From NCBI GenBank assembly GCA_025677825.1, contig JAIXMO010000007.1, positions 124,001 to 188,000 of the forward strand: a stretch of DNA of 64,000 bases. Direction: 5' to 3'. Below the pieces are notes generated by a model. The model saw nothing but the letters and a program-made list of their open reading frames with translations, searched no databases and was not told the origin of the DNA. The position numbers and the translations under genes are program-made. The number at the start of each line of letters is the position of its first letter. Within the stretch, counting starts at the first letter, position 1. The DNA comes from Helicostylum pulchrum (taxonomy: Eukaryota; Mucoromycota; Mucoromycetes; Mucorales; Mucoraceae). This document shows positions 47,599 to 59,960 of this stretch, piece by piece.

Positions 47599-47608
47599 TT
47601 TTATATAT
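47599..47608 (-). promoter_or_regulatory. TATA box of the glycosyltransferase gene
   Basis: ATATATAAAA on the minus strand, about 100 bp before the ATG at 47500. Confidence 0.4.
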
Positions 47609-48180
47609 GTATACGGAAAAGATTCTAAAAATAATAAAGCAAACACTTGACTTAGTTACACACATATATACCAGATTTTGCTATTTATTATTTTTCTTTC
47701 CTCAGCCCCTCTTGAGCCCATTAAGCGACTTTTTGTCATACCAGATAAAAAATAGTTTTTTTATTATTATTATAACTTGGGTTTTCCGATTTTTAATTAT
47801 CCAAAAATCCTGGCATGTTCCAATAAAGGCTTTATGAATGAATTATCACAATTTAAATAGTTCTTCAGCTTGCTTAACTTTTGGTTTTTTTTTAAAAAAA
47901 AATACGTTCTGTATCTTTTTCCGGAACAGCTCAAACATAGTAATATATATTTATTTATTCTTATAACTAAGAATAGCAAAAAAAGAAACGGATATTTCCC
48001 TACTGACCACTTCTTATTAATAACGCTAGGAAGAACAATTCCCCATAGAATACAAAAGAGTGGTTATGCTTTTTTTGTTTTTAAATGTACCAAAACAGGG
48101 CAAACTTCTTATAATTGGTTCGACTAAACTTCTCGGGTGATACCTTGGTTTAATCAAAAGACTCAGTTTTAGTAGAAAAC

Positions 48181-48211
<31 letters not shown>

Positions 48212-49348
48212 TAAGGGGGGCGAAATGAGTTTATATTAACTACGCAAAAATAATTTATTGTAGCAATTCATAACCACTATTAATTTATTAAATACCTAAT
48301 GTCATCTTGTTCGATACAGGCATTTCAGCCCTTTTTGAAGACAAAACTATTATTAAAAGATATAGTTTTTATTTTTGTAATGCAAAGAAAATATAATGAT
48401 GGATTTGATGCCATGCAGTTACTGTAATACACATGTTATTCTGTCAACAATTTTTTTTTACATAAACCAAATATATTCTAAAAAAGGATCAAAAGTCCTT
48501 TTTACAATTTTAAATACAATTTATCATGTGAGTTAATACAATAACTAACAACAGTGACAATTAAAAATAGACGCTCGTTTATACATCTGTCCTAGTAAGT
48601 TTCGGCATCTTTGGCCCTTCCTAAGTAGCCTTTAGTAGTAATTAGTTAGGTAAGCTTCGACAATACGCAGTGTGAGTTTTGAGTTGTGCTTTGCTAGAGT
48701 ATTTGTTTTGATGGTACAGTGTTCCCGTTCAATTTACTGAATTTTTGAAAACACTTTCCATTTTTTCAAATGAAAAAGAAGACTGGTTGAGCCCAAAAAT
48801 GAAAACTGATATAAAAATACATTTTTAATTCGTTTTATCAAAGACGTATCTGATACAACTATTTCTTAATATATAACTTGGGTCCAAAAAGCATTTCTTG
48901 CTCCTTAATAAATAAAAGCTGTATTCATTACAAGTCCAGTGATTTCTGGTTTGAGCTTTTTTTTAAAAAGTGCAGTAATTTCCAACCTTTCTTCTGACTG
49001 TGTATCAATAAATTCATCTGTAACCCTCAACAATCACTTATAATCTTATCTTGTTTGGCAATTTTAAAGATAAGTCTTGTAGTAATAAATGTAGTGCGGT
49101 CTTTATTAAAGTAAGTTTTATCGAATTTGAAGTAATTGTGTACACTATCTATGTGATTTTAGCTGTGGACGTGACAAATGGCCAGCGGGCTACAATATAC
49201 GAGCGAACTATCAGTAAAAGAAGAGTGCTTGTCCTGTTTTAGGACATTAAAAAAAACAAAAAAGCAAAAATAGCATGAGTTTTTAATGTGACGATAAAAG
49301 GAGACTTTTTTTTTAAAAAAAAAAGCTGTTTAGGTTTTAGTATTTCCC

Positions 49349-49353
<5 letters not shown>

Positions 49354-49379
<26 letters not shown>
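49354..49379. promoter_or_regulatory. CT tract in the MOB4 leader
   Basis: An almost pure (CT)13 run close to the MOB4 start codon. A similar run (24958-24979) stands before PEX7. Such tracts often bind GAGA-like factors or keep promoters nucleosome-poor; that role is inferred. Confidence 0.45.
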
Positions 49380-49394
49380 GTTAACATTTAAACC

Positions 49395-50482
49395 ATGACC
49401 GAAACAGTATCAGCACCTTCAGTTACATTAAGAAGACTCTATCCTGGTAGACGTTTAGAAGTAATTTATCTTTCAAGAAAAAAAAAAGACTTTCTCCCTC
49501 ATACTTTTTTTTTTTTTTTTTTTTTTTTACTTATACAGGATACCTTTCAATGGCCATTTGAACCTTTAGATTCTTTAGAGTCTTCATTTAACGTACAAGA
49601 GTATTTACAACAATTAATACGGTTAGATTGTAGTCATGTTCAGTATATAGTTCAATTACCTGAGAATGTTGATGATGATGTTTGGCAATATGAACATTTA
49701 CGGTAAACAAAGTCTTGAAATAATATTTGACCTTTTTTTTTATTAAATGTTATATATAGTCAAGTATGTTTAGAACTTAGTTTACTTGTTGTTGCTTTAG
49801 AATCTGAATGTACGAGAGAAAACTGTCCTGAAATGAAAGCTGATGGTTGGTTATATCTTTGTGCTGCTCATCCTTCTACTCAATCAGTAAGTTTAAAAAA
49901 CTTTTTTTTTTTTTAAAAAAAAAATAATTCACTCAACATGTTATGTAGTGTCCAGCAATAGATTATATCATACATACATTAGACGGTGCGACCATCTTAT
50001 TAAACAATTCTAAATACTTTCCAAGCAGGTACAGTATACTTTTTAATTTTAATTTTTACATGTATACTTTTTAATTGACACACACTTTTTATATAGAATA
50101 TCCGTTCCTGAACCTTCACTAAAGCATTTTCAGTCAATTGCTAGACGTCTTTATCGTATTTTTGCACACGCTTATTTCCATCATAGAGAAATATATGAAT
50201 GCTTTGAGGTAAATATATATATATATATATTGATAAAGGAGATAATTCGCACATACTGATTCCTTTAATTAGAACGAAACAGGTTTATATGCAAGATTTC
50301 TGTTATTATCTCAAACGTACAGCTTAATTCCTCCTAGTCTAGTCAGTATTCCCGACAGTAATAGCACTACAAACGAAGACGAAGAAGAAGAAGAAGAAGA
50401 AGAAGAGGATGACTATAATAGAAACATACCTCACAACACATCTAGTATTAAACTACCTCGTCAAGAAGAAGAAATAAACTAA
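49395..50482 (+). CDS. MOB4: MOB kinase activator-like 4 (phocein), STRIPAK subunit
   Basis: Exons 49395-49460, 49539-49702, 49760-49886, 49949-50028, 50097-50208 and 50273-50482 give 252 residues. Phocein is a core subunit of STRIPAK phosphatase-kinase complexes, which in fungi control hyphal fusion and sexual development. Diagnostic pieces are [71 protein letters not shown] and [15 protein letters not shown]. They carry the Cys and His ligands of the MOB zinc site. The C-terminal tail has a run of about ten glutamates from (GAA)n, not general in the family. It is convergent with exportin-1, 152 bp apart. Confidence 0.95.
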
Positions 50483-50634
50483 TAACTAACTACTATTTTG
50501 TAATATATATAATACATATATATAATTCCTTTTTTTTATTTTATTTTTTTTTGTAATATATGTGCTTTGTTTGTGTATGTGTGTATAATATTCATAAAAA
50601 GAAAAAAAAAATATATTTTTTTTTCTAATTGCAT

Positions 50635-53600
50635 TTAAAGAGCTTCATCTTCATCCATAACAGGTAATTCAGAAGGTTTAATCATACCTGGAATAGCCAA
50701 GGCCTTTGCCATCTCTGCCTTTCTTTGAGCTTCCAACTCATTTTCCTTTTCTTCCAAGTAGAGTTCTGCATTCTCGCCAGCAAATTCCTTCAATTGGATA
50801 AGGAAATCACGAACTTCCAACTTGAATTTAGTAGGATTATTATTAAATTCAAACATGGCATGAATAAAGACCTTAACTTGACCACTATTATACATAATTG
50901 GTTAAATTCAATACAAAATAATGATAATATATATATATACATGTATCTTACCTTTGAAGATGAGGGAAAGCATTTTGCAAAAGTGTTGAAACATAATCAC
51001 GCAAGAAATCAGCATTACTTGTATTAGGATTAGATACCTGAGAGGGGTTATAAAGTGGTACAGCAATCATATTATTAGATACCAATTGGAAGAGACGAGC
51101 CAAAACTTCAGTTTGACCCTTGAAACCACTCTTGTGATCACGATCAGTAAGAACAAAGAAGATATCTTGAAGGATACTAAGGTAATAAGATTGATAGAAA
51201 GCACCAGCAACAGAAGGATCGGTACGACTAATGTTATCAATAAGTTCACCACAGATATCAAGACCAAGATCAGCAATATCACGCATGGTATGCTTGAAAC
51301 CCCAAACGATACTATCAATAAAAAGCTTGAATTGAGCAGGAGCTAATTCTAATAAAGCAGGGAAACAATGTCTATTGATTGTTCTCAACATGGAGTAGAA
51401 ACCGGTTCTATGATCGGGGTATTCGGCAAAGTCTTTGGTAATCATATTTAAAGTAGGTTCAAAGGTTGCTTCGAAAATAATAGGAACACGACGGGTCATG
51501 GAGCCTTGTAGCTTATCAATAATGGTTGAAATAACGTTCAATACTTCAGCATCTCTAGCAGCATCTACATTAGAGTTATAATCACTCAAGACTGCTTCCA
51601 AGAAGGGATCAACCATATTGGCATCAACAGTTTGAATATTGTCAGTACACTCAATATATGAATCAACCAACTTTAAAATCTCCTTCTTGATGGTTCTCCA
51701 ACCACGGACCTTGGGTGTCTTGGTAGCGATCTCACCTTGAGTGGCAACACTTTGAGAAACCAAATTACCGACAATACGATAAAGCGCTAATAAATCCATA
51801 TAAATCTTACTCAATTGAATAATATAAGCAGATCCAACAGATCTACAAGCTGCAACATTTGTCTTTAATACGTTAGATAACACCTTGATTTCACTAGGGT
51901 TATTCAAACAGTCCGTATTTTGCTTGGCTTGATTCATCATATTCTCCCAAGCTGAATTAGGAAGTTCCATAAATTTGTTCATTAATCTTTCTTGAGCGGG
52001 AGGGTTGGTTTGAGCAGCAACCATATAACCAATAGCTTCATAGAAAGTATGAATTTGTTGAGGAGAAAGATCAGAAGTGATACGATTAACGCTATCAAGA
52101 ATTTCTTCAACAAAAGGACATACTTCTCCAGATTGTTGAACAACAAAATGACGTTTACATTGTTGAGAGATCTTGATAAAGGTATCACAAGCCATATCTT
52201 GAACACCTTCGTGAGATTCATGCATAAATTCAAATAATTTGTTAGCAACTGTCTTGAGGAACTTCCAATGAGCCTTCAAGAAACGAGGATATTGACCAAC
52301 ACAGTACATAATATTAGAGGCAACAACTGCCTTGTTATCTTTACCACGCTTCATTTCACAAAGAGAAAGAAGCTCCTTAATGACAGTAACCAAGAAACGT
52401 TTTTCAGTTTCTTCGTTCATGGCACCAGAAATAGAACCAATAGCCCAACAAAGCTTATTAAGGTTATTCCAAGACCATTCACTGCCATCCATCTACGTGT
52501 ATAATTTTAGTAAATACGTTTCTTGTATAAATACGAGAACCAGATTTTTACCTGTCTAGCCAATTTAGTAGTCATAATTTCTTCAGTATCGGAAACATCA
52601 AGATTGGTCAAATAAACAAGAACTTCCTTCATACTCTTGTACAAGATAATAGTATCACTTTCCTTGAAGAATTCTCTAACAATTTCACCTTCGTCGTTTT
52701 CAACAACCAATACTTCTTCAGGCTTTACCATACATTCAATCATGACAACTCTCAAGTTGGATAAAACAGAAATATAAAGGTTCTTTCTGGAAGCACCGTT
52801 ATATCCACCCATGTTGTTTAAATCTAATAATGATCCGCTGCCTGCAGAAGAAGCTTCTTCAAACAAACCTTGAACTAACTTGGACCAGTATTCTAAACAG
52901 ATCTTGAAAATCTCACGGTCTTCAACACGAGAAATCTTGATAAGATAGAAATGAGCATTAACCAAAAGTTCGTGACTATTAGGATAACGCTCAACAGTCT
53001 ATTTTTTAAATAATACATTAGCATATATTTGTATAAATATTTTTTTGGGGGTTGTTTCTTCTTTTTTTTTTTACCTTCAAATGAATAGCGAGATAACCTG
53101 TAAGGAAGAGTGCTAAATTTTGAACAAACTCTTGATCATCATCGTTACTGTTCTCGTACACTTCAGCAATGTCTATAAAAGTATAATTAATATTGGTCTA
53201 TACGTCAGAAGAAAAATGGGGACGATGTACGTACTGGTACTGGGAGGAATCATGGTGTTTGTGGCAGTCATGATGCTAGTGAACATGGTCACCATCTTTT
53301 CATAGTAGTTCTCGGTGATTTGAAGGGCACTAATTTCAGTAAAACACTTTAAAGTGACATTTCTAAATTGAGGTACTTCAAAGAACTAAATAAATAGTAT
53401 TAGACAACATCATCTAAAATCATATATCTTTCTCTTTTACACGCGTATTCGTGAACCTTTCTGTTCCCTTTTCTCTATATATTTACCTTGTTGCGAAGAA
53501 TTGGGATAAGATCGGTTTCAAAGATATATTCAACGGGAACCCAATGAACAAATCTTAACAATGTTTCAAGTGTAGCCTTGATAAGACTAGGCTTAACAGC

Positions 53601-54582
53601 CTTATCAAGAACTTCTCGACACAAATTGTAAATCTCTGCAAACTCTGATTTCATTTGTGTCTTTAAAGTAGATGCCTTCAATTGAGTCATTTGTTCAGCA
53701 GAGAAATCGAAAATTTCCTCACTGCAAAGTAAAATTTAGTAAAAAGAAGTTTTTTCTTTTCTTTTCTTTCTTCAAATTAGCTTTACCTTAAAAGCTTCAA
53801 GATGGCCATGTTGTTTTCACAAAGAGAGAGATTAGACTTACTAGAGGAAATAATTTCAGGAATGAATGAGGGCCAGTTATGAGGCCATTCTTGCTTAAGG
53901 ATCTATAAAGAAAAAAAAAAGTTTTTTTTTAGATTTACATTTTTAAAGCAAAAAGAAAAAGTTTTTTTTTTCTTTTCTGTTTTGTTGTATTTACTTGAAC
54001 AAGGACCATGTTAAGTTTGTTGATATAAGTACGCTCCTTGAGTAAGTTTGTCTCCTCAGAAGATTGCTTTACGATGACGTTAACAATGAAGTAACGAATA
54101 GCTAATAAGAAAAAAAAACGTTTAGTTGATTGGTGTATTAACGAATTTACAACAATGCTTACCATTTCTACTATCAGCTTGCAAGGTATTCCATCTGGTT
54201 TGAACAAATTTTTCAAGAATTTGTAACGCGATAAACTAAGCAAACGCGTTAAAAAAAATGTATACTTTCATATACTACCCCCCTTTTTTACTTTCTTTGT
54301 CTTTTACCTTTGTTTGAGGAACAGAAGATTTTTCTAAAATACCATCTACTCTGGTCCAAGCTTCTTCGTGATCTTGGAATTGAGTCAAGATCTGTTGAGC
54401 TAATTGTTGCTAAATACAGGAATATATTATAAATTCGTGAGAAATATTGAAAGGGTTTGGTAAAGTTTTCTTGAAAGAAAAAAACATACTTCGTTACCAG
54501 AACCAGTGAAAAAAGTCATTACGACCTGATCTAATAAAGTAACATCGAGTTCTTTACTAAAATCTAAAATAGAATCAGCCAT
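50635..54582 (-). CDS. XPO1: Exportin-1 (CRM1)
   Basis: Eleven exons on the minus strand: 54582-54490, 54409-54308, 54235-54163, 54101-53995, 53902-53787, 53721-53487, 53385-53235, 53172-53075, 52998-52552, 52492-50952 and 50884-50635, giving 1070 residues, the normal length. It is the RanGTP-dependent nuclear export receptor for leucine-rich NES cargoes. The N-terminal CRIME/importin-beta region includes [21 protein letters not shown]. The NES groove segment is [20 protein letters not shown], whose cysteine (about residue 519) equals human Cys528, the leptomycin B target; Saccharomyces has Thr there. [19 protein letters not shown] and FPHLQ are also strongly conserved. The C-terminal tail is acidic (DEDEAL). 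All junctions keep frame. Confidence 0.97.
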
Positions 54583-54957
54583 TTTTTTTTTTCCTTTAAA
54601 AAATTGCTTGAAAAAGTTATTAGAAAAAGAAAGAAAGAAAAAAAATGGGATCACTACGAGCAGCATTAATCATCCCGAAAGAGGTACAGTCACATTAGCA
54701 ATGAAGTAAAGCGACCAATCAATGAAAGTGTGTTAATAATCAACCCCCCCCCCCCGTGAAGGGTAAAAAAAAACTAGTAAGTGTAAAAGAGACTAGAGAA
54801 CAAACTGTCATATTAGATTAAATGCGCTACGTTGTACCTTGAAGATTTACAGCTGCGCTAAAGTTTATATGTTTTTTAAATAGTTTTTCTTTAAACAGGT
54901 CATTACTTCTTACTATTTACTTCGGTCAATGAAAATTTTCTTTGTTGAATGAGTAAT

Positions 54958-55150
54958 CAATTCTAGCCTACGCAGATGATTTTTTAGTCTTTTAACATGA
55001 TCAACGTGATTTTTCCAAACTTCGCACTGCAGTAAAACTTTACTCTACTGCTTCCGATTCACAAGATAGTAAACTACAATAAATCACAAGCGCTTAATAT
55101 ACCTAGGATCTGCTAGTTATATGCTCCAATATTTCAGATACATGACATGG
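54958..55150 (+). mobile_element. Non-LTR retrotransposon reverse transcriptase fragment (relic)
   Basis: One plus-strand frame reads ILAYADDFLVF, stop, HDQRDFSKLRTAVKLYSTAS, and after a further stop or slip the words NKSQALNI and HDMERDN. YADD at 54969-54980 is the polymerase active-site box, and the spacing to a LYxxAS...NKS(Q)A block matches LINE-type reverse transcriptases. Two stops within 50 codons show that it is dead. No endonuclease, poly-A tail or target duplication could be identified. Confidence 0.7.
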
Positions 55151-55321
55151 AGAGGGATAATATGATAGTCTTGTCATTGTACAAGTTATTAGTAGTGTCT
55201 TTGGTAATTTGATCTAGCGGATTAGTGATCGTCACTTTTTGATTGCCTCACCTATTATTAGTAGCTGGTTCTAGTATTACATGCTATACACATTATAGAA
55301 AGAAACATTTAGGGGTAACCT

Positions 55322-55458
55322 GGTTTAAGGGTAGGATCGATTTAAGGGTGGATTTCTCCAAATTTTCTTCGCGCTTTAGTTAACACCACTATTATTGCTA
55401 ATAATCGATTTAAGGGTAAATTTCTTGAGACTTTCAGCCACCCTTAAATAGAGCCGCC
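55322..55458. repeat. TTTAAGGGT-family repeat, copy 3 (inverted ends)
   Basis: The most complete copy: GGTTTAAGGGTAG, GATCGATTTAAGGGTGG and AATCGATTTAAGGGTAAA in plus orientation, then CCACCCTTAAATAGAGCCGC in minus orientation at 55438-55457. Left and right ends are thus inverted relative to each other around about 100 bases, as in a miniature inverted-repeat element. Confidence 0.6.
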
Positions 55459-55624
55459 ACTACTTATGTGAACTTATTATCTGCTGTTTGAGATAGGAAA
55501 AAATTAATGGTTTATTAAGTTAAAAAGGCTTATTTAGTTAAAAAGATTTATGAACTTTAATGGCGGTATTGGATAGAAAATGGGATAAGGTAATATTTAG
55601 CGAGAGACCAAAAGTCTTGTAGTG

Positions 55625-55812
55625 AGTGTACTAAAGTCCAGTTCCAGGGTCTCATTCCAAAGCCCTAAGGAAATGTACTAGAGTCTCGTTCCAGCGTCTC
55701 GTTGTTCCAAAGCTATAAAAGCAGTTTACTAAAGAGTGTACTAGAGTCCCGTTCCAGCGTCTCGTTGTTCCAAAGCTATAAAAGCAATTTACTAGAGAGT
55801 GTACTAGAGACA
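55625..55812. repeat. 63-bp tandem repeat, about 2.5-3 copies
   Basis: Units starting near 55673 and 55736 are nearly identical over 63 bases (GTTCCAGCGTCTCGTTGTTC then CAAAGCTATAAAAGCA). A diverged partial unit precedes at about 55625 and a partial follows at 55799. The minus strand is open across it because 63 is a multiple of three; this gives a meaningless repeated peptide. Confidence 0.8.
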
Positions 55813-56823
55813 TGTAATAAAGTTCAGTATAAAAAGTAAACCTAGGGAGACCCACCAAACCCTTGAGTTTTGAATGCAGTAGATAGAATACGCCCAAGGT
55901 CTTGTAGAAAAATAAGCCAAATATATTAGTGCATTGGAGAGAATACGGGCCAGACCAAATAGATTGAGAAATAGGCAGAGGGTTTTGACAGCATTTTTTG
56001 CTTCTTGGCAGCTGTATTTGAGGGTTAAACCTACATTATGCCTTGTTTCAGAAAGTGCGCCATCATCTTGTAAATTGTATTTGAGGAGTCTTTAGTAAGA
56101 GAATAAAAAACAAAACGTATTTAAAAAATTCCCCCGTTTTATAGTTTTTGAGAAAAATATTCTCATGGAATTCTTTTGACTGCTCTGGATTACTTAATGT
56201 TTCCATAAATATCTATAATTTCATAGTGAGGCTGTCAAGTAAACAAATATGCACGAAAAAAAACTTCAGACACCTTCACTTGCTCTTTTGTTTTACACCT
56301 ACTCTAATATTGTCATATCTTGTATCAAAATATGAATTTTACTGGTGTTTCTGAGAGGTAGAAAAAGGAATAAAAGTGAATATGTAAAGATAAGAATAGT
56401 AAAATAAAAAGGAAACGTAGTTTGTACTACTTTCTATTTTTTGCATAATTTGTTTATTTTATTAAAATGAAGAACAGCTTTTTTTTACTTTTTTTTTTTA
56501 CTCTCTTCACCTTTATATAACTACTTATGCCGCTTGATACATGCCTCTCATCAACATTAACACAATGAGAATACTCGAATAAGTGTAGTTAAAAAAAAGC
56601 AAGTGAAAAAGTATTTGTCCACAAGTAATAAGGGAAAAAGGGGAAAGTACGTCTAATTTGTTTATTTCACCCCCTAAACTATAATGATGTAAAATCTACT
56701 ACAATGTATTTAGTTAATATTCGAAATTAGTACTAATTTCTAACACTTTTTTTTATTTACAAGCAATGCCGTATTTTCTTGTGTCATAATTGTCAAAAAA
56801 AAAGGCCATGGTCTAGCCTTTTT

Positions 56824-57023
56824 TTCTTTTATCCTATTGACACTTCTCAATAGAAATCTCACTTTTATCTGTAGTTATAGCTTACAAATACTAGTAAAAA
56901 TACCAAAAGAAAGAAGTGCCATTTTACTTTTTACAAGTAAAAAAAAATCATGCTGAAAACCTCCCTCAGACCGAGCTCTCCTTTCATTGGCTCAATTTTT
57001 GTGAGGGGCATTTTTTTTGTAAA
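56824..57023. repeat. Dispersed repeat C, copy 1 (CLASP 3' side)
   Basis: About 200 bases aligned in the same orientation with 61175-61372. The last 75 bases (56948-57023) are almost identical and include CCGAGCTCTCC and CATTGGCTCAATTTTTGTGA, with an inverted CCAAT box (ATTGG). The first part is more diverged. It ends 114 bp past the CLASP stop. Confidence 0.8.
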
Positions 57024-57136
57024 AAGGGATTATATTGCAATTGGAAAAGAGCAGACATAAGGCAAACTATATAAAGTAGAAATAATACCAAGTTTTTTTT
57101 TGATGTTTTATAAGTTTTTATTTTAATTTTTTAAAT

Positions 57137-59960
57137 TTAGGCACTGTTTTTTGTTCGTTTGTTGAAAAAGACAGGCTCCTGTGCTATGGAACCTGCCTTT
57201 CTCTTTTGAACTGGAGATACAGTGTTAACTGCATCCCCAGTGCCTTTTACCACCTTCTGCCGTGGCTCATCCACATCCTCCTCCACCTCAGCCGGGGTTT
57301 TTCTTTTGCGGGGAGAAACCGGCGGTATATTCTCCACCTCGCAAGGGACAGAAAAATCGTCCTCAGAGAGGACTAAAAATTCGTCATCCCTTGACAAGGA
57401 TCTGGAATCCACGATCAAGGCAGCTTCGATCTTGATCTTTTGCTTTTCGTCAAGTTGCCCAAATTTCTTCTCAAAAGTCTTCTGATTTGCAATCTTCATG
57501 TTGCGGACCATGCTACAAAGCAACGGGTATTTCTCATCATCATCCTCGTTCGTCTCGAACAACATATCGACTACAAACGAAACGTACGACTGTACGTTTG
57601 CAGAAGTATCGAACCATTGTTCGGCAACATTTCCATCCGATGGATCTAACCAGTCAGAACCTTCCTCCAACAAGTCTTGGTCTTCATCTTCAGGCAATCC
57701 GATATAATCCTGTACCAACTCGTTCATCCACTTCAACAATCCAACTTCTAAGCTACCTTGGTGTGAAGGATTTACTTTCACATCGTACTTGACACTAGCA
57801 TCCAACAACGTTTGGTCCGTGCTCTTGGCAGACTGTAAAATTGATAATAATCGTTCAGCAAGCAAAGTGTCGTTTCTTTTCAAGAACAGTTTTAATCGTC
57901 GAAGCCCTTTGCTGTAGGTCTTCCAAACCTTCATCCTCTTATCAGAATTGCGACAGCGTTTCTGTTGTTGATCTGCAATGATTAATGTGGGGCCGTAATG
58001 GCGAAGGGAAAAAACACTAGTAAAGATACTAGTTATACATTCCCAACACATCAACGTTTGGTGAATTTCACTGTCAAATTCAGTTCGAGCAACGAGATCC
58101 ATCAAAAGAGGCAATATATCAATCTTCTGCGGAACATTGTTGGGGAGTGTTGTTGCTGACGTAGGTTCGTAGGGGACGTCCTTAATGCGTTCAGCTAAGA
58201 GACGAATACCTTTACACTTGGTGTGTGAGTTATCGTCCTGCAACATGTTTAATAAAGACATTGCTTCCAAATCTTCTTTTCGTTGAGACGGTGCAAGTCT
58301 GCGAGACAAAACGGGTTTGTTTGATGTCGGTAAGGTTGCTGTTGTTGAGGATGTTGTTGCTGCTGTTGTTGAGGTTGTTGAGGTTGGGCGTGCTTTGGTG
58401 GTTGTGGTTGCCTTCGCTGCTGTAGTCGCTGGTGATCTTGTTGTTACGGTCGGAATTTTGCTGACTCTAATTGCCCTTGCTGTGATTGAGGATGATTTTG
58501 CAGTTGCAGTTATCCGTGAAGATGAGGATGTGGATGTTGTTGTTGTTGTTGTTGGTGCAGCTGGGTATTTTTTTGAGGCTGTAATTACCTTTGCAGCTAT
58601 GATTGGGGGTGATCTTGCTGCCGTGGTTGTCTTTGAAGATGTGGGTGATGTTGTTGTTGTCTTTGCTGCTGGTTTTGCTGTCGCTGCTGGCTTTTGCTTC
58701 AATTGTTTGGATAAAGTAGGCACAGGCGTTGGCTTTACTGGTGAAGAATTAGACCGAGCGAGTGTACTTTTAGGTGCCGCGACAGGTCGAGAATAACTTG
58801 GTAAAGAAGATGAAGAAGGCAAATTCTTACCAAGAACAGCTCGAGAAGAGGAAGATACGCTTGTATTTTTAAGTCCAGATGATTGATCAGAGATAGTTCG
58901 CTTCAATAATGGAATTTTAACCAATCTTGTAGGTGCGGTAGCAGATGGGGATCTAACCAATCGTATAGATGAGGTGACAGATGAAATAAATGAGGCTGGT
59001 TTAGATCGTGTCAATGCTTTTTGTGTCGGTAAATCGAGCGTATTGTATACTCTAAAAAAAAGAGATTTAGTAAACAAGCAGTAAAAAAAACCATTTTTAA
59101 AGAAACTTACTTTTTAGCTTTCTCAGGCCAGTACTGAGAGTAGGTCCAATATAAGGATCGACAAGCATCTCTTACAGCAGGAGAAGCATCCACGAGTTCT
59201 TTCGTTAAAAAAGTGACTATGGAAAAAGATGTTTCTGATTTTTCAATAGCTGCTCTTGTAGATTCTTGAGGTCCGTAAGTGCTTAATATTGTTTGTATAT
59301 ATGTACAGCAGAGTTGCCTAAGTTGCACGTTTTTTTCGTTCATGGATTTGCACAACATGGTTAACAATTTTGGTGAGAAGCCAATGTTCTGTAAGAAGAC
59401 TATTGTGACTTCTGTAACTTTTGCCGATATTAATTTTTTGGTAACTAAGCTACACTTCATCAAGTTACTGAGGATAATTTCCAGCGTATAATGGTCAAGC
59501 AAGCTTCCAAGAGTGGTGCTGATAGTAGAAATAAGCGTTAAGGCAGTAATTGCGACTGATGTTCTTAAGCTGTGAATCTAATGACAACGAGTCAATACTG
59601 AGGTGGGTTCTTTTTTGTTGACTTTTTGTTTTTAAACATGTAAATACTTACAGATTTTATAATGCCACTAATTTCTGAATGATAGCCACGTACAATGGCT
59701 TGTTTGTATTCGTCGACATTGGTTGAGTTTAACGTGTTGCTCAACTGCTTTATTGAGCCGTCTCGTTGTTCCCAATTCAATTCGTTTTCTTTTCCCTGAA
59801 AGATTGTGTTTACTTTTTGAAATTCCTTTTCGATACACTTGGCGGAAGCGATCTGTTCATTAAAATTTATATAAAAGTGTATTTAGTTACATTTTGTTGC
59901 TAGGCAATGCACAAAACATCAAATTACCTCTGTATAACGCATTGTAGACGATGTACTCAT
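57137..59960 (-). CDS. CLASP-family microtubule-associated protein
   Basis: Exons 59960-59928, 59852-59652, 59577-59111 and 59051-57137 on the minus strand give 871 residues. CLASP/Stu1 proteins bind microtubule plus ends and rescue depolymerising microtubules. Residues ~12-230 form a TOG-like HEAT array: NWEQRDGSIKQL at its start, then ISAKVTEVTIVFLQNIG and SPAVRDACRSLYWTYSQYWPEKAKK at its end, the standard CLASP_N finish. A 230-residue basic Ser/Thr/Ala/Pro-rich linker with SRP/SKIP-like and Thr-Ala runs should bind the lattice. A second helical part (LLNMLQDDNSHTKCKGIRLL and beyond) resembles a C-terminal CLASP domain. KRKT- and KRKA-type basic clusters near the end may be nuclear signals. 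Repeats C flank the gene on both sides. Confidence 0.87.

Larger units (their letters stand above)
47501..49394. other. 1.9 kb intergenic region
   Basis: It contains a run of about 28 A at 48181-48208 and a (CT)n tract at 49354-49379. Weak frames exist (49051-49242 plus; a minus-strand stretch around 48850-49050) without recognisable domains. The CT tract ends about 15 bases before the MOB4 ATG, as in PEX7. Confidence 0.6.
54583..57136. other. 2.55 kb intergenic repeat island
   Basis: Between the exportin-1 start and the CLASP stop lie a non-LTR reverse transcriptase scrap (54958-55150), a TTTAAGGGT-family copy (55322-55458), a 63-bp tandem array (about 55625-55812), and repeat C copy 1 (56824-57023). 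No intact gene is seen. There is a run of 13 C near 54744. Confidence 0.7.

Noticed and set aside
58317..58796. 159-codon plus-strand frame rich in Val, Ala and Asp
   Set aside because: It is the antisense shadow of the Thr/Ala-rich linker of the CLASP-family gene; the composition is produced by the trinucleotide bias.
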